DNA of 64,000 nucleotides, taken from Nepenthes gracilis. Its lineage: Eukaryota > Streptophyta > Magnoliopsida > Caryophyllales > Nepenthaceae. The translations under genes were made by a program, and so were the position numbers. Shown one piece after another: positions 11,182-21,832 of this stretch. Numbering within the stretch: the stretch's first letter is position 1; every line of letters begins with the position of its first letter. The DNA lies in NCBI GenBank assembly GCA_033239525.1, contig BSYO01000025.1, positions 2,948,001 to 3,012,000 of the forward strand. Direction: 5' to 3'. The notes beneath the pieces are model-generated. The model was not told the origin of the DNA. It saw nothing but the letters and a program-made list of their open reading frames with translations, and did no database searches.

Positions 11182-11866
11182 TCATTCCCATTGGATCCTG
11201 GAGAATCCAAAGCAGTAAATTCCCTGAGATGGGTGCGGGTTCGGATGCCTGAGTTTCAAGAGTCCAGGATGCTGACAAAGAAGTCCGGCTCCTCCAGCCT
11301 GGCTAGCCAACGGCTGAGACGGATGCCATTCTGGAACCTTCTTTCCAATACAGGGGCCACTTCCTCTGGTATGAGCCTCGACCTCAACTCGGCCTCCAGC
11401 CGTGCGAGCTCCTCTCCAAACTGCACCCAGATCCACTCGAACTCCTCCTGAATGACCAGGATATGGCTTCGAGCCTGCATGTTAGCATCAACGAGCCTGG
11501 TTGCACATGCCTCCGATTCGAACCACGCTCTCTCAAAGTATGTGAATCGAGACCTCACCTACTTGACCTCCCCGATGAGACCGTGCACCCTGGCCTCGCA
11601 GCCCTCGACGTCCCAGGCTACCTGCTGGAGCGCAGGATCCCCCCTCCTGAGCCTTTGGCCCCACGAGGATGTGGATGCGCCTTCCCTCTCAAAGCCCGGT
11701 GGGGCCCACAAAAACCTCATCGGCCCAACAACGGTGGCCTCTGAGCCACCACCTCCTGTGGCCGCAGCAATAGGTGCAATGTCATCACGAACCGCAAAGC
11801 ATGCGAGTCTATCACCGATTCCCCAGAAGATGACTCAGACTCTAACGAGGATGATGACCTCTCCAT
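11182..11866 (-). pseudogene. Antisense module B: acidic N-terminus and helical C-terminus
   Basis: Minus-strand ORF set starting at ATG 11866 (MERSSSSLESESSSGE, acidic and serine-rich). The frame ends at 11717, and the protein-like part resumes at 11558-11256 in another frame with a helical segment (EEFEWIWVQFGEELARLEAEL). The ending, E-E-V-A-P-V-L-E-R-R-F then GIRLSRWL, aligns with the tail of module A (S-E-V-N-L-V-L-E-N-R-F then GICLCHRI, about 9010-8940). B therefore looks like a diverged relative of the A tail. The function is unknown. It has a TATA-like box 88 bp upstream. At least one frameshift makes this copy non-functional. Confidence 0.55.
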
Positions 11867-11953
11867 GAAAAAGAAAGGGAAGTGAGAATAGCGCTTGCCT
11901 CGCACTCTCAAAGTAGCTCAAAAGATGCGGAACCCTTGGAGGGAATTGTGGAG

Positions 11954-11961
11954 TTTAAATA
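11954..11961 (-). promoter_or_regulatory. TATA-like box for antisense module B
   Basis: Minus strand TATTTAAA in the context GGCTATTTAAACTC, 88 bp before the module B ATG. It resembles the GCCTATATAAAC context of module A. Confidence 0.5.
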
Positions 11962-12586
11962 GCCAGAAAACCCCAGAGGAGACGCTTCAAGAGGGAGCCA
12001 ATCAGTCCCTTCCACGTGACCTGTCCCTGAGGGATCGCGCCTTTCCAAGGTAAATCATTATGACGTGACGCCCGCTGATATCCTGCACAGTTAATACGTC
12101 AGGCAGCCAGGCAAATGTGACATCTCCCTGTAGTGTTTAAACTTCCAAAGCCTTAGCCGCCAGGGGTCTCCACCTGCCGCATCCCCCCGTCAACGGTCCG
12201 CACCAAGACTCAAGGGGCAAGGACGGCCGAAAGTCGGCCACGAGTAAACACACTCAAACGTGCAGAGCAGGGCGCGATACCGTAGAAGGATCAGATTGCC
12301 CACGAAGCATAATTCACAGAAGTAATCAGTATGAGAAAATGCATACCATAAGACAGGAGAATGAAGACAAAGGGCTACTTCTCTTATTAATCAAAACTTT
12401 CTTTACAAAAAATAAAATTTGCAACAGCAAGGGTACAAGAAAGAAGGAGAAGATGCGGCACGAGGCATCAGCCTCAAGCAACTGCTCTAGGTGCTTGACA
12501 AATGTGACCTACATGGGATCACTACGGCGGCACCGGCGGTAACCCAACAAGCCAAGCCACGCCAGCCCAAAGCAACTAAGTGTTGG

Positions 12587-12967
12587 TCAACCGCCGCGGA
12601 TGAGCTCAATACTAACCGCAGAGGCTGAACCAACACCGAGCTCAGGAGCCTCTAGCAGGGACAAAGAAAAAGAACCTACTCTTCCCCCCACCGGAGCTCC
12701 TCTTTCTACCTCCTCACCAACCGGAGGGTGGTTCCAATGAAGTGGAGACCACGTGCAAAGCGCTATACGGGAGGCAAAGTGCCCCGTGATATCTTTGCCA
12801 ATATCGTCCCACACACCATGAACCAGCACAACCTAGGGAGAGGCACGTGACGACAGCAGAGTGGCCGAGCCACTCTCATGAGCATGAGGGATCTCCCAAG
12901 GAAGGGGCATAAGTCCAATCTTCAACAGAAGCTCCAGATCTTCAGCTAGTCCATCCAACTCCTTCAT
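12587..12967 (-). pseudogene. Antisense module C, unrecognised ORF with one stop
   Basis: Minus-strand frame from ATG 12967 (MKELDGLAEDLELLLKIG) to the stop at 12587, about 126 codons. It has a single internal TAG at 12833-12835, so the frame was open recently. The N-terminal 20 residues are amphipathic helix. The middle is tryptophan-containing (VHGVWDDIG, LCTWSPLHWNHPP) and the end is glycine- and serine-rich. I do not recognise the family. An earlier ATG at 13044 is only 20 bp from the TATA box and its frame stops at once, so 12967 is the better start, 97 bp from the TATA box. Confidence 0.5.
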
Positions 12968-13063
12968 GAACTCCTACTGGAAGCGGGGCGCACCAAGATC
13001 TTCACATTGATCCAACAAAAAAAATCAGCCAAGGGATGAGACATACTAGCTGAAAATACCCCC

Positions 13064-13071
13064 TATTTATA
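13064..13071 (-). promoter_or_regulatory. TATA box for antisense module C
   Basis: Minus strand TATAAATA in the context TGTCTATAAATAGGGGG, a textbook plant TATA box, 97 bp before ATG 12967. It lies about 290 bp inside the 3' LTR boundary. Confidence 0.6.
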
Positions 13072-13348
13072 GACAAGCTAGCGCCCTGCCACAAGTTAAT
13101 CTGGCGCGTGCCCCAACGACCGTCTTTCATGGGGAAGGAAAAGCGTCTGACCAAGTGCAATCTCAAGCGTGCGAATCCTTCCTTTCCATGCGTCAAATCC
13201 ACACAGCACCAGAAAGGCCTGCACCACCACCTAGGGAAGGAACGAAACCAAAAGATGACAAACACTCGCTCATCTCGAGGAACACTGAGCGATTGCGAAC
13301 TGGACCAAGAAGGACATGCCAGGCCTTACCACAGGTCGGCCCAGGCAT

Positions 13349-13358
13349 GGGGGGCAAG
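13349..13358 (+). other. Polypurine tract of the Tat element
   Basis: GGGGGGCAAG directly before the 3' LTR, the expected place for plus-strand DNA priming. It carries one C interruption. Confidence 0.75.
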
Positions 13359-14294
13359 TATTGGGTCCGATATAAAAGCCCAAGAGGATTCCAAGCCCAA
13401 TCCACGGAGCAACGGTCCACACAGCAGATCCAGCCCAACGTCCAGAAATAGCCTGTGTGGCAGCCCAGGCACGCAGCCAATAGGAATCACCTGCAACCCA
13501 TTAATGCAGCTGACGGGTAATAGAAAAAGCTAGCCAATGGTGAGAAAGTTAGCGCTGCCAGCAGCGGCTCACGCTGCTGCTTGCAGTTCCCCGGCCAATC
13601 CTAATGCAAGAAGCAAACCAAGCCTGGCCTGCGACGTTTGGCGATCTGCCTGCCACCACAATGCGACAACTGACACACCAATGATTATCATCAACGGTCA
13701 GCGGCCAACGAATCCCCGTAGAAAGGATTCTCGCACTAAGAATTCCAACCAAAAAGACCCATAAATTCCCCTCACTCATAGAGGAGGAGGAGGATGAATC
13801 TTTGGCCAAAAAAGGATCCCCGTATCCTACTCCGATCAATTCGCCACCGAGAAAACAAGAGCCTGGCACTCAGACACACGTTCCTGCATGTGTAAGTTCT
13901 CACAAACACCAAGACACCGCTTTGGTCCAGCCTAATACAGGCCACTATAGTTAGCCACCCACTACGATGCACTCTCGGAGCCAGGCCTTCCGCTATCCGC
14001 TCACCAATCTCCTATTCCTGCATTCACGCACTCCTTACACGTTCGAAGCATACTCCCGCGCACCTCTAAGCGTGTGCTCCCCCTTTCCGTTTATTGCGAA
14101 AGGTTTACTGATTTGAACGTCAAAGTATTTTCGATGGAAGAAATCCCGCCAAATTTCTGATCTTCTATTTGTTAATTGTGTTGTGCAGGTCCCAAGTTTA
14201 CAAAGACGGTGATTGGACCCACTTGAGATCACCTCAGGACGACAAGGAATCCAAAGGTTTTCTAATCCGTACGACAACAGAAGACGCGGGTACA
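13359..14294 (+). repeat. 3' LTR of the Tat element
   Basis: Begins TATTGGGTCCGA (TG mutated to TA) and ends GGGTACA. It is 936 bp, compared with about 944 bp for the 5' LTR. The differences between the two LTRs are mostly C/T and G/A. Confidence 0.88.
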
Positions 14295-14551
14295 ATAAAA
14301 AATAAAAAAATATTAATAAATAATAATAATAATAATAATGTAGGGTAATAATAGATATTAATAAACATTAATGATAATTATTAATGACTAATAGTATTAT
14401 TAAATAATATTATAATAAAATATTAATATTATATTTATAATAAATAATAAATATAATTATATTAAATATTATAATAATAATAATTATTATTATTATAAAA
14501 CACATTAAACATAATAATATTATTATTAAAAGTAATATTAATACTATTTAT

Positions 14552-14595
<44 letters not shown>

Positions 14596-15690
14596 CCTTT
14601 TCGTTTCCCTCTCTCTCTCTCTCTCAATAACTATTTTACAAAACTTTTCAAACTTTAGCCTTTTAAAATCATATAAGGCACTTTCCTTACAATTAAATTG
14701 ATATCATTATTGTTATAAATAAATAATTTATTTATTCCATAATGGTTTAAGATACAAATAACTCAAATATTAGGTCGAATTAAACAAATCCAAATCCAAA
14801 TAATATAGTATCCATAATAATATTGACAATAGATATATGAATTAATTGAACTAATCTTATTTGATTTCCAATCAATCAACGTTACAGGCTGTTAAAATCA
14901 AACATATTTATATGAAATAAACATTCAATTACTATCCAAATCGTCACAAGTCAGTATCTGTATGAATATAGATCTAATAATAGTATTTTTGATAAATTTA
15001 GGTCAAAATCTATCTAGGCCCGTAGGCAAGCATCGACAAATTATCTCCTATAGATAATATGAAATGCTACTTTCTTTTAAAATATGTGAATAATAGGTGC
15101 AGTCACTAAGCATACTTGATATATTCAGATAATAAAATATATAATTTTATTAATTTTTTATAATAATTCTCTAATGTTTAAACTTAAATTTTATTGACCA
15201 GCAAAATATCCTTTGTTCAATTATTTTCTTACAATGTCTAAGCACTATAAAATATGAAAAAAAAAAAAAAAAATCATCAACGCTCCGTCAAACCCCCCAA
15301 GAAAATACAAAAACTAAAAACAATATTGAAAAATTTAAATTTAATAATTTTTATTTTATATAATTGAAAATTATAAGATTAGTTAATTTTTTAAATTTTT
15401 AAAAAATATTAAAATATACATGTTGTACAAAAATTACCTAAAAATATGGCTATTAATTATATATTATTTATTTTTAAATGTAGAAAATATATACCATTAA
15501 ATTTTTATCAGTGGAAGACAACCACCAACAACATGGTTCGTCCCCCTATTCTATGAAAAGCACTCAGCACCTCATTATCTCCCGCCGACTAACACAAAAC
15601 TCTTTAAATTACAAATTTATAAAAAGTAATAATTATATGTAATCGTATAGTCTATTTTTATGATATAAACCCATACGTAAAGGATTCGGG
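14295..15690. other. AT-rich intergenic DNA with CT microsatellites
   Basis: TAA/TAAT repeats to about 14550, then CT tracts at 14555-14592 and 14609-14625, then AT-rich sequence. No gene recognised. Confidence 0.6.
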
Positions 15691-15760
15691 GTGGCTGCAA
15701 CGCACGGAGCGTTGCAGCAACCTGTGACGGGAACAGAAACCGATGGATTAAAAAATCTGA
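15691..15760. repeat. GC-rich hairpin, probable MITE remnant
   Basis: Perfect 10-bp arms GCTGCAACGC (15694-15703) and GCGTTGCAGC (15709-15718) around a 5-base loop. They are followed by an imperfect second hairpin GATGGATT...AATCTGACC (about 15752-15772) and AT-rich DNA. The same order of two hairpins occurs at 47608-47687, so both are probably one repeat family. It lies about 270 bp upstream of the AVT1-type gene's TATA box. Confidence 0.55.
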
Positions 15761-15964
15761 CCGCTTCCGTTTTATATATAAAAAAAATTATTTTTAGTTA
15801 TTTTTGTTTTATTTTATATTTTTTTTATTTTTAATTAAAAAAATAAAAATTTTAATTTTTCTCTTAAAATTTTATAATTATTTTTAAAAAAAATCAGAGC
15901 CATCAAATTTCTATCAAACAGCTCCCATTAACATTTGTCTCTTTCTTTCCTTTCCCTCTCCCTC

Positions 15965-15971
15965 TATATAA
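15965..15971 (+). promoter_or_regulatory. TATA box of the AVT1-type gene
   Basis: TATATAA following a CT-rich stretch, 104 bp upstream of the start codon at 16075. Predicted transcription start is near 16000. Confidence 0.65.
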
Positions 15972-16074
15972 GTGTGGGCATGGCATCATCTCCCAGAAAG
16001 AACTAACAGAAGGTTCTTGAAAGCAAGGCACCGTAGCTAGTGAGATATCAATCTTCAGATAGTATACTGAAGAC

Positions 16075-18640
16075 ATGGAAGCCGTACAAGTGGAGACGAT
16101 AGAGAGACAAGACCACCAGCAATCGAACAAAGGCACCACCTTCCTTAGAACATGCTTCAATGGCCTCAACACCCTGGCAGGTTTTATTTCTTACCTTTCT
16201 TCTTTGAGAAGTTCATTATCGCTGAGGGTGTAAATGAACCAGTATGAATGCATGCTTGACGGGTTATCTAATGGAGATAAAAGCTTAATTGTTCATTAAA
16301 CTTGCTAAGCAAGATTTCGTCCCAATCATCGCCCCATTGTATAATGAAATAAAAAATTGATTATTACGTATTTATATACTTATTGTGATCCGGCTTACCT
16401 TATAGAAGGTATTGTCAGAAAGAAGATTCTAAGGCTGACATGTTTGCCTTCTTTTTCAGGTATTGGGCTACTGTCCACTCCATATGCATTATCTGAAGGA
16501 GGATGGCTAAGCTTACTCTTCCTCTTTGCACTAGCAGTTCTCTTTTTCTACACCGGGCTGCTTATCCATCGATGCATGGAAGCAAACCCTCTTATTAGGA
16601 CGTACCCTGACATCGGAGGGCTAGCTTTCGGATGGAAAGGACGTACGTTGATATCCATTTTCATGTACCTGGAGCTTTACTTCGCTGCCGTTGAGTTTCT
16701 TATACTCGGAGGCGACAGCTTTGAGAAGCTGTTTCCAAACACGACGCTCTTTGCTGGCGTGAAGCTTAGCGTTAAGCAGGGCTTCACCGTCCTGTCGGCG
16801 CTCGTCGTTTTGCCGACGACGTGGTTGAAGAGTTTGGGGCTGCTGTCGTATGTTTCTGCCTGCGGCGTTTTCGCTTCCATCGCTGTGATCTGCTGTGTTT
16901 TCTGGGTTGGAGCTGTTGATGGCGTGGGATTCCATGAAAGAGGAGTTCTTTTCCATAGAAGTGGGTTGGTTACTGCAGTAAGCATGTACGCCTTTTGTTA
17001 TTGTGGCCATCCAGTTTTCCCCACACTTCGCAATTCCATGAAAGACAGAAGCCAATTCCCAAAGGTATACGCCATGAGTACTGTCATCTTATTCTCACCG
17101 TGTAGGATCTCTTATAAAACTAAATATCAAGATTAAAAAATAAAAAAAAAAAAAATGATAAAAAATTATACTGGCAAATATAAAAACTTGATATAATTTT
17201 TATTTATTGTTTTCTGACTTTTAATCTTAGTTATATATATATATATAATAAAACTAAGATAATAGAAGATTGATGACATAATTTCAGTGATTATTATAAA
17301 AATTTGATATAAATTTTACACTTTGTTTTGGATCTTTCAATCATAGCCTTGAAATATATAAAAGAGTCAAAAGAGGAGGACGAGCGTTTCATTTTCTAAA
17401 ATATTAATATCTATTAAATATTAAATTAAAATTTTAAAATATTTTTAAAAATAATTATTTAAATATTATTATATAATATTTAAATTTTAATTATTAAATT
17501 TTGTTTTAATCCAATGACCTAGATAGAAGAAAGATGAGATCCAGCTTCTCTTAGAAAAGTAGGATACCCCAATTTGAGTGTAACACGCCTCTGTCTTAAT
17601 TTTCTCTGCACCTTGTCTTTTTTGCTTGACGACATCTGACTCATTAGCAGGTAAAAAGATAATAAATAAACTAAAAAAAAATATGGTATTATGTAAAAGT
17701 ATAAGAATGAATTTTATTACAAATTATAAAAAATAATTACATAAAAAAAAGAAAAAAATACTTCATTATTTTAAAATTAGGAAATAAGAGGGGATACTAT
17801 AAATTATATTTTGAAATTATTCTCAAAATTCCAGTGCTTAATGGTGGTGGTCTGCCACAAAGAATTATTGGCCACACAACGAGGGATAGGAGGTGGGAGA
17901 TGCTGCTTTAGATTTTTTGAATAACGATTTTGTATTAGAAATTTAAAAATTGAGCAATAATATTATTTTATAAATTTAATAACGAAGTAGTTCTTTAGCT
18001 GCAAGTATTTATTATCAAAAAATTTTAATACTATTGAATGTACAACAAAATGTACAAATAATACTACTTATATTTATATTTATTTGGATAACATATTTGG
18101 CTAACTTCATTGCAGGTTCTAATCAATTGCTTTTTCTTAAGCTGTCTCGGCTATGGATCAATGGCAGTCTTGGGCTACCTAATGTATGGACAAAATATTA
18201 AGTCTCAAGTGACTTTAAACCTTCCTCTCAGAAACATTAGTTCCCAGATAGCAATTTACACGACTGTGATAAACCCACTCACCAAATATGCAGTAATAAT
18301 TACTCCAGTGGCAGCCGCCATTGAAGAGAAACTCTCTTGTTTTATCACCAGCAGATTGATCAGTCTCGTGATAAGAACTGCTCTTGTATTAAGCACTCTT
18401 GTTGTGGCACTAACCATTCCATTTTTTGATTCTGTAATGGCTTTTATTGGATCATTTTTCGGTGTCGTTGTTGCTATATTATTTCCTTGCCTATGTTATC
18501 TCAAGCTTAATGGACCTTGGAGAAGATTAGGCTTAGAGCTGATTATCTTAGCTTTGGTTCTGCTTGTGGGGTCTCTGATTGGAACTGTGGGAACTTATAA
18601 CTCTGTGAGGAGAATTATTCGTGACCTAAGAGGTGAGTGA
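16075..18640 (+). CDS. Vacuolar amino-acid transporter, AVT1 type
   Basis: Three exons: 16075-16180, 16460-17064 and 18116-18640, all with GT-AG junctions and consistent phases, giving 411 residues. The start MEAVQVETIE is the first ATG after the TATA box. The protein begins with a short hydrophilic N-terminus, then FLRTCFNGLN(T)LAGIGLLSTPYALSEGGW, the first membrane segment and signature of the Aa_trans (PF01490) family. About ten to eleven hydrophobic segments follow. Later landmarks are YPDIGGLAFG, FCYCGHPVFPTLRNSM, and YGSMAVLGYLMYG in exon 3. Length and motifs fit the plant AVT1I/AVT1J branch, tonoplast carriers that exchange neutral amino acids with protons. No stop or frameshift is seen, so it is probably functional. 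The second intron (1,051 bp) is AT-rich. The exact paralogue and substrate are inferred from family only. Confidence 0.9.
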
Positions 18641-18677
18641 TTTATTTTATTTTACTTTATTTTAGGTTTTTTAAGTG

Positions 18678-18704
18678 AATAAAATGTAATTTGTTACAAT
18701 AAAT
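18678..18704 (+). terminator. Poly(A) signal pair after the AVT1-type gene
   Basis: AATAAA at 18678-18683 and 18699-18704, 38-64 bp after the stop codon. Confidence 0.4.
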
Positions 18705-20350
18705 TGTGATTTAGGATTTCAAAAGATCACAGAATTAGCTTATGATATTAACCATATTTCACTTGTGTTAATCATTCTTTTTCTCTGTTTGGTAAGACAT
18801 AACAAGTAGAAAATGATCGAAGATGTTTTATTTCAATAATTGCACAAGTTTGCAATTTTAAGAGTGATGTAAAAAAATACTCTTCAGCTATTTTTAAATA
18901 TTTTAAATTAAATTAGACTTATACACATTTAATTTTGGAATTTTTTAAAACTAGAGCGCCTAGGTCCTCCACACTTAATTCTACGTACTGAGATATTCTT
19001 GGTTATTTTTCTATGATAATAGAAAAATTATTGAGATTAATTTTTTTCACTAAAATTGATAATCCCAATTAAATGATGAAATAAATATTCTTAATATATG
19101 ATATAAAAATTGAGATGAAAAATAATACAAAAAATAAAAAATAAGGTTATTTTTATATTTTAATAATATAGATTTTTTGATACTTTAATATTGATAGTCT
19201 AGTTCAAATTTGATAGTTTAATATAATTATTTACTTACTTAAAACACATATTATGAAATATATTTGAACATTTTTTATATATTTTTAATAATATAATATT
19301 TTATTTATTTATCTATTTATATTAATAGACTCATATAAAAATTAATAGTTGATAAATATCTTATCACCTTAAAATATGTAAATACAATTTACAAAATTCC
19401 AAAATATTTCATAAAATGAGGAAGGGAGTATGGATTGCCAAGTGTTAAGATTTTTGAGATTTATATATTTTTTTTCTAGTGATTGTTAAATTATTATATC
19501 ATTTAAAATTATAAAATATAAAATTAATTTTAAATAATATATTTGAATCTATATTTAGTATTTATTTTTTAATAGATTTCTTTATATTTATTATTATTCT
19601 TTTTTTTTTAATGAGAGTTATAGAATTTTATATAACAGCCAATATCAAAGTTTTTGTACATCTATACTTAAAATCAAAATAAATGAGAAATTCAAAAAAT
19701 TCCACAAATTCACATATGAAAACTACCATTATGTTATTTTACAAAAAAAAAGCTGCTTTATCCTACAATAATCCTGTCATTTATTTAAAAAATAAAATAA
19801 TTAAATTTTTAATTATATAAATATTATTTTTTAAAAAAATCAAATCATTCAAAAAATAAATTTTTAATAAATAATATAAAATTATATAATAAATTATTCT
19901 CACTATATATATATACACGCGTCACGTCATACTAAATAATTATAATTTCAACTTTATTCAATATAAAAAACGAATATGTCAAATCTATAACATTTTCATA
20001 TCAAGGAATACACGCATGATATAAAATTCCAGATTAAAATTTATTTTAGTTTATATTTAAGTGTATATATATTAACCTTTAATTAAAAAATAAAAAATAT
20101 AGATGACAGTTCGGTCATCTCAATAATTTTACATATACGACGATTTAGCACCAATATGACTTATCTTCTCTTTGTCACCATCCAAGAAATGCTTTCTAGA
20201 GTCTAATATATCATCTAGAATTACATCAATATTATTATTTATTATTATTATTATTATTTAGTTGAAAAAAATCACTTAATTTTGTACGGAAAAAATGAAT
20301 GAGAAAAATCACTTAATTGATTCTGAAATAAAATTTATACGATATTGATT
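18705..20350. other. AT-rich intergenic DNA, nothing recognised
   Basis: Very AT-rich, with short ATT trinucleotide runs near 20230-20260. No coding or element structure was seen on either strand. Confidence 0.6.
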
Positions 20351-21832
20351 TGTCCTAGGATCCGGGTTGCCTAACGAGTTAGGAAGCCGTTCGATCTTTT
20401 ACGACGGGTCGAATTTGATCCAATTTGATCACCGTACTTCATAGCCTAAAACTTGCATAACACAACTAACAAATGAAAGGATAGGAGATTGTCAGGGCTC
20501 ATTTTTCGATTTATCCTTCAACACTTAAATCAAAAATCTTTCCCAACTGATAGAAAGATGTGATGATGTACGAATGTGAGGGGAATGCGTGGATGCATGT
20601 GTTGGGGATTGAGTATAGAATACGAGGTAGAGTAGACTGATGATCCTGTAGTCATTAACCTCGTTCATGGGTTTACATAGTGGTTGGTATGACTTAAAGT
20701 TACCGAAAATATGTGTAATAGTTGCTTAAATTAGTCGTTTGGTCTTTGAATTTTCAATTTCATACATACTTTGTAATTTTACATGAATTTGTATTTAGAC
20801 TTCGATTTGATATTCGTAGGTTTTACCTACAGATAAGATTTGATTAATCTCATTCATTTGAATATGTGATTTATCTTGAAAGACTTTCAGTTTATATGAT
20901 TTCATTCTGACCTTTGTTTATTTGTATGTGATTTGGATCAAGATTTTGTTTCGTCCAGTGTATTTTTTGTATGGATGTGATTTGACACTAGATCACAATT
21001 TATTTGAGTACGTCCCGATGGGATTCTATTTTGATATAGATTATGATTTAAATACGCGACTACCTTCTTTACTTTTGATATTAGGTTTTCAAATTTATAT
21101 CTCTTACCCGTTTTGATTGTGTTTATAGACCCTCTATCTGATTTCAGACCTTATTATTTATTATATATGATATTAATACTTATTTAACTTTAGGCTCATG
21201 TTTTTTATTTTTTATCATTTCAGAATAAATAACTTAAATACTGTGCATGAATTTAGACGAGATTTGATTACCATACGATTATTTTAGTAACTTTAGTTTT
21301 ATTTTCGGATTGGAGATGTGTTAGATACATTTTGGATATTTGGTATAGCCGAGTGTAGGGCCTCATTTATGTATTGAGACTAGTTAGGTTGTGCATTTTG
21401 GTTGTTGTGGTTATGTTATGGTTTGACACCTCCCCTTATCTAGATAGTTATCAAATGTGATTCTATACGGATTATAGTTGTCATTTTAGGTCATGTGGTT
21501 TATTTATTTTGTCACGCCAGAATTTGAAATTTATTATATTATCTTTAGAATTTTAATTTTATAAAATATAATTTGCTAGACCAATATTGGTTTGGGTTTG
21601 TAACAGTTGTGATATTAGAAAAGGGTCGTTAGAGAGAGATGTTTTGGGTTAATTTTGAGTTAACATTGGGAAGATTATTGACTAAATATTTTGTATGGTA
21701 GGCATATGCGATGGTGGACAATAGAAATTCAGGTGTTGAAAGTTCGGGTTCCAGTTAGGAAAATGACTATCTAGCTATGTTGGTACGCATGAGCAACATT
21801 ACGGATAAGATGATCCAACGGCAAGATCATGG
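20351..21832 (+). mobile_element. Ty3/gypsy 5' end: LTR, primer site and gag start
   Basis: Candidate LTR of about 1.25 kb from TGTCCTAGGATC (20351) to GTTTGTAACA (21605), TG...CA ended. It is followed directly by GTGATATTAGAA, a mutated tRNA-Met-type primer site (family TGGTATCAGAGC). After a 95-bp leader an ATG at 21711 opens a gag-like N-terminus (MVDNRNSGVESSGSS, stop, ENDYLAMLVRM), in the style of chromovirus gag. The element is cut off at about 21833, where minus-strand copia sequence begins. The rest of the element is missing. Confidence 0.55.

Larger units (their letters stand above)
1165..14294 (+). mobile_element. Tat-lineage Ty3/gypsy LTR retrotransposon, defective
   Basis: A complete but inactive element of about 13.1 kb. 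Order on the plus strand: 5' LTR 1165-2108, PBS, gag, protease, reverse transcriptase, RNase H, second RNase H, integrase ending at 7651, then about 5.7 kb of non-pol DNA with tandem repeats and three antisense modules, polypurine tract, and 3' LTR 13359-14294. The second RNase H, the protease and the zinc-knuckle style, and the long post-pol region are typical of the Tat clade (Ogre, Grande, RIRE2 relatives). Flanking 5-mers AGAAA (left) and ATAAA (right) look like a target-site duplication with one mismatch. Stops and frameshifts occur in every domain and the two LTRs differ markedly, so the insertion is old and cannot move on its own. Confidence 0.93.

Noticed and set aside
13002..13265. 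Minus-strand frame overlapping the module C promoter (MFVIFWFRSFPRW...)
   Set aside because: It covers the TATA box and the leader of module C and has no recognisable domain.
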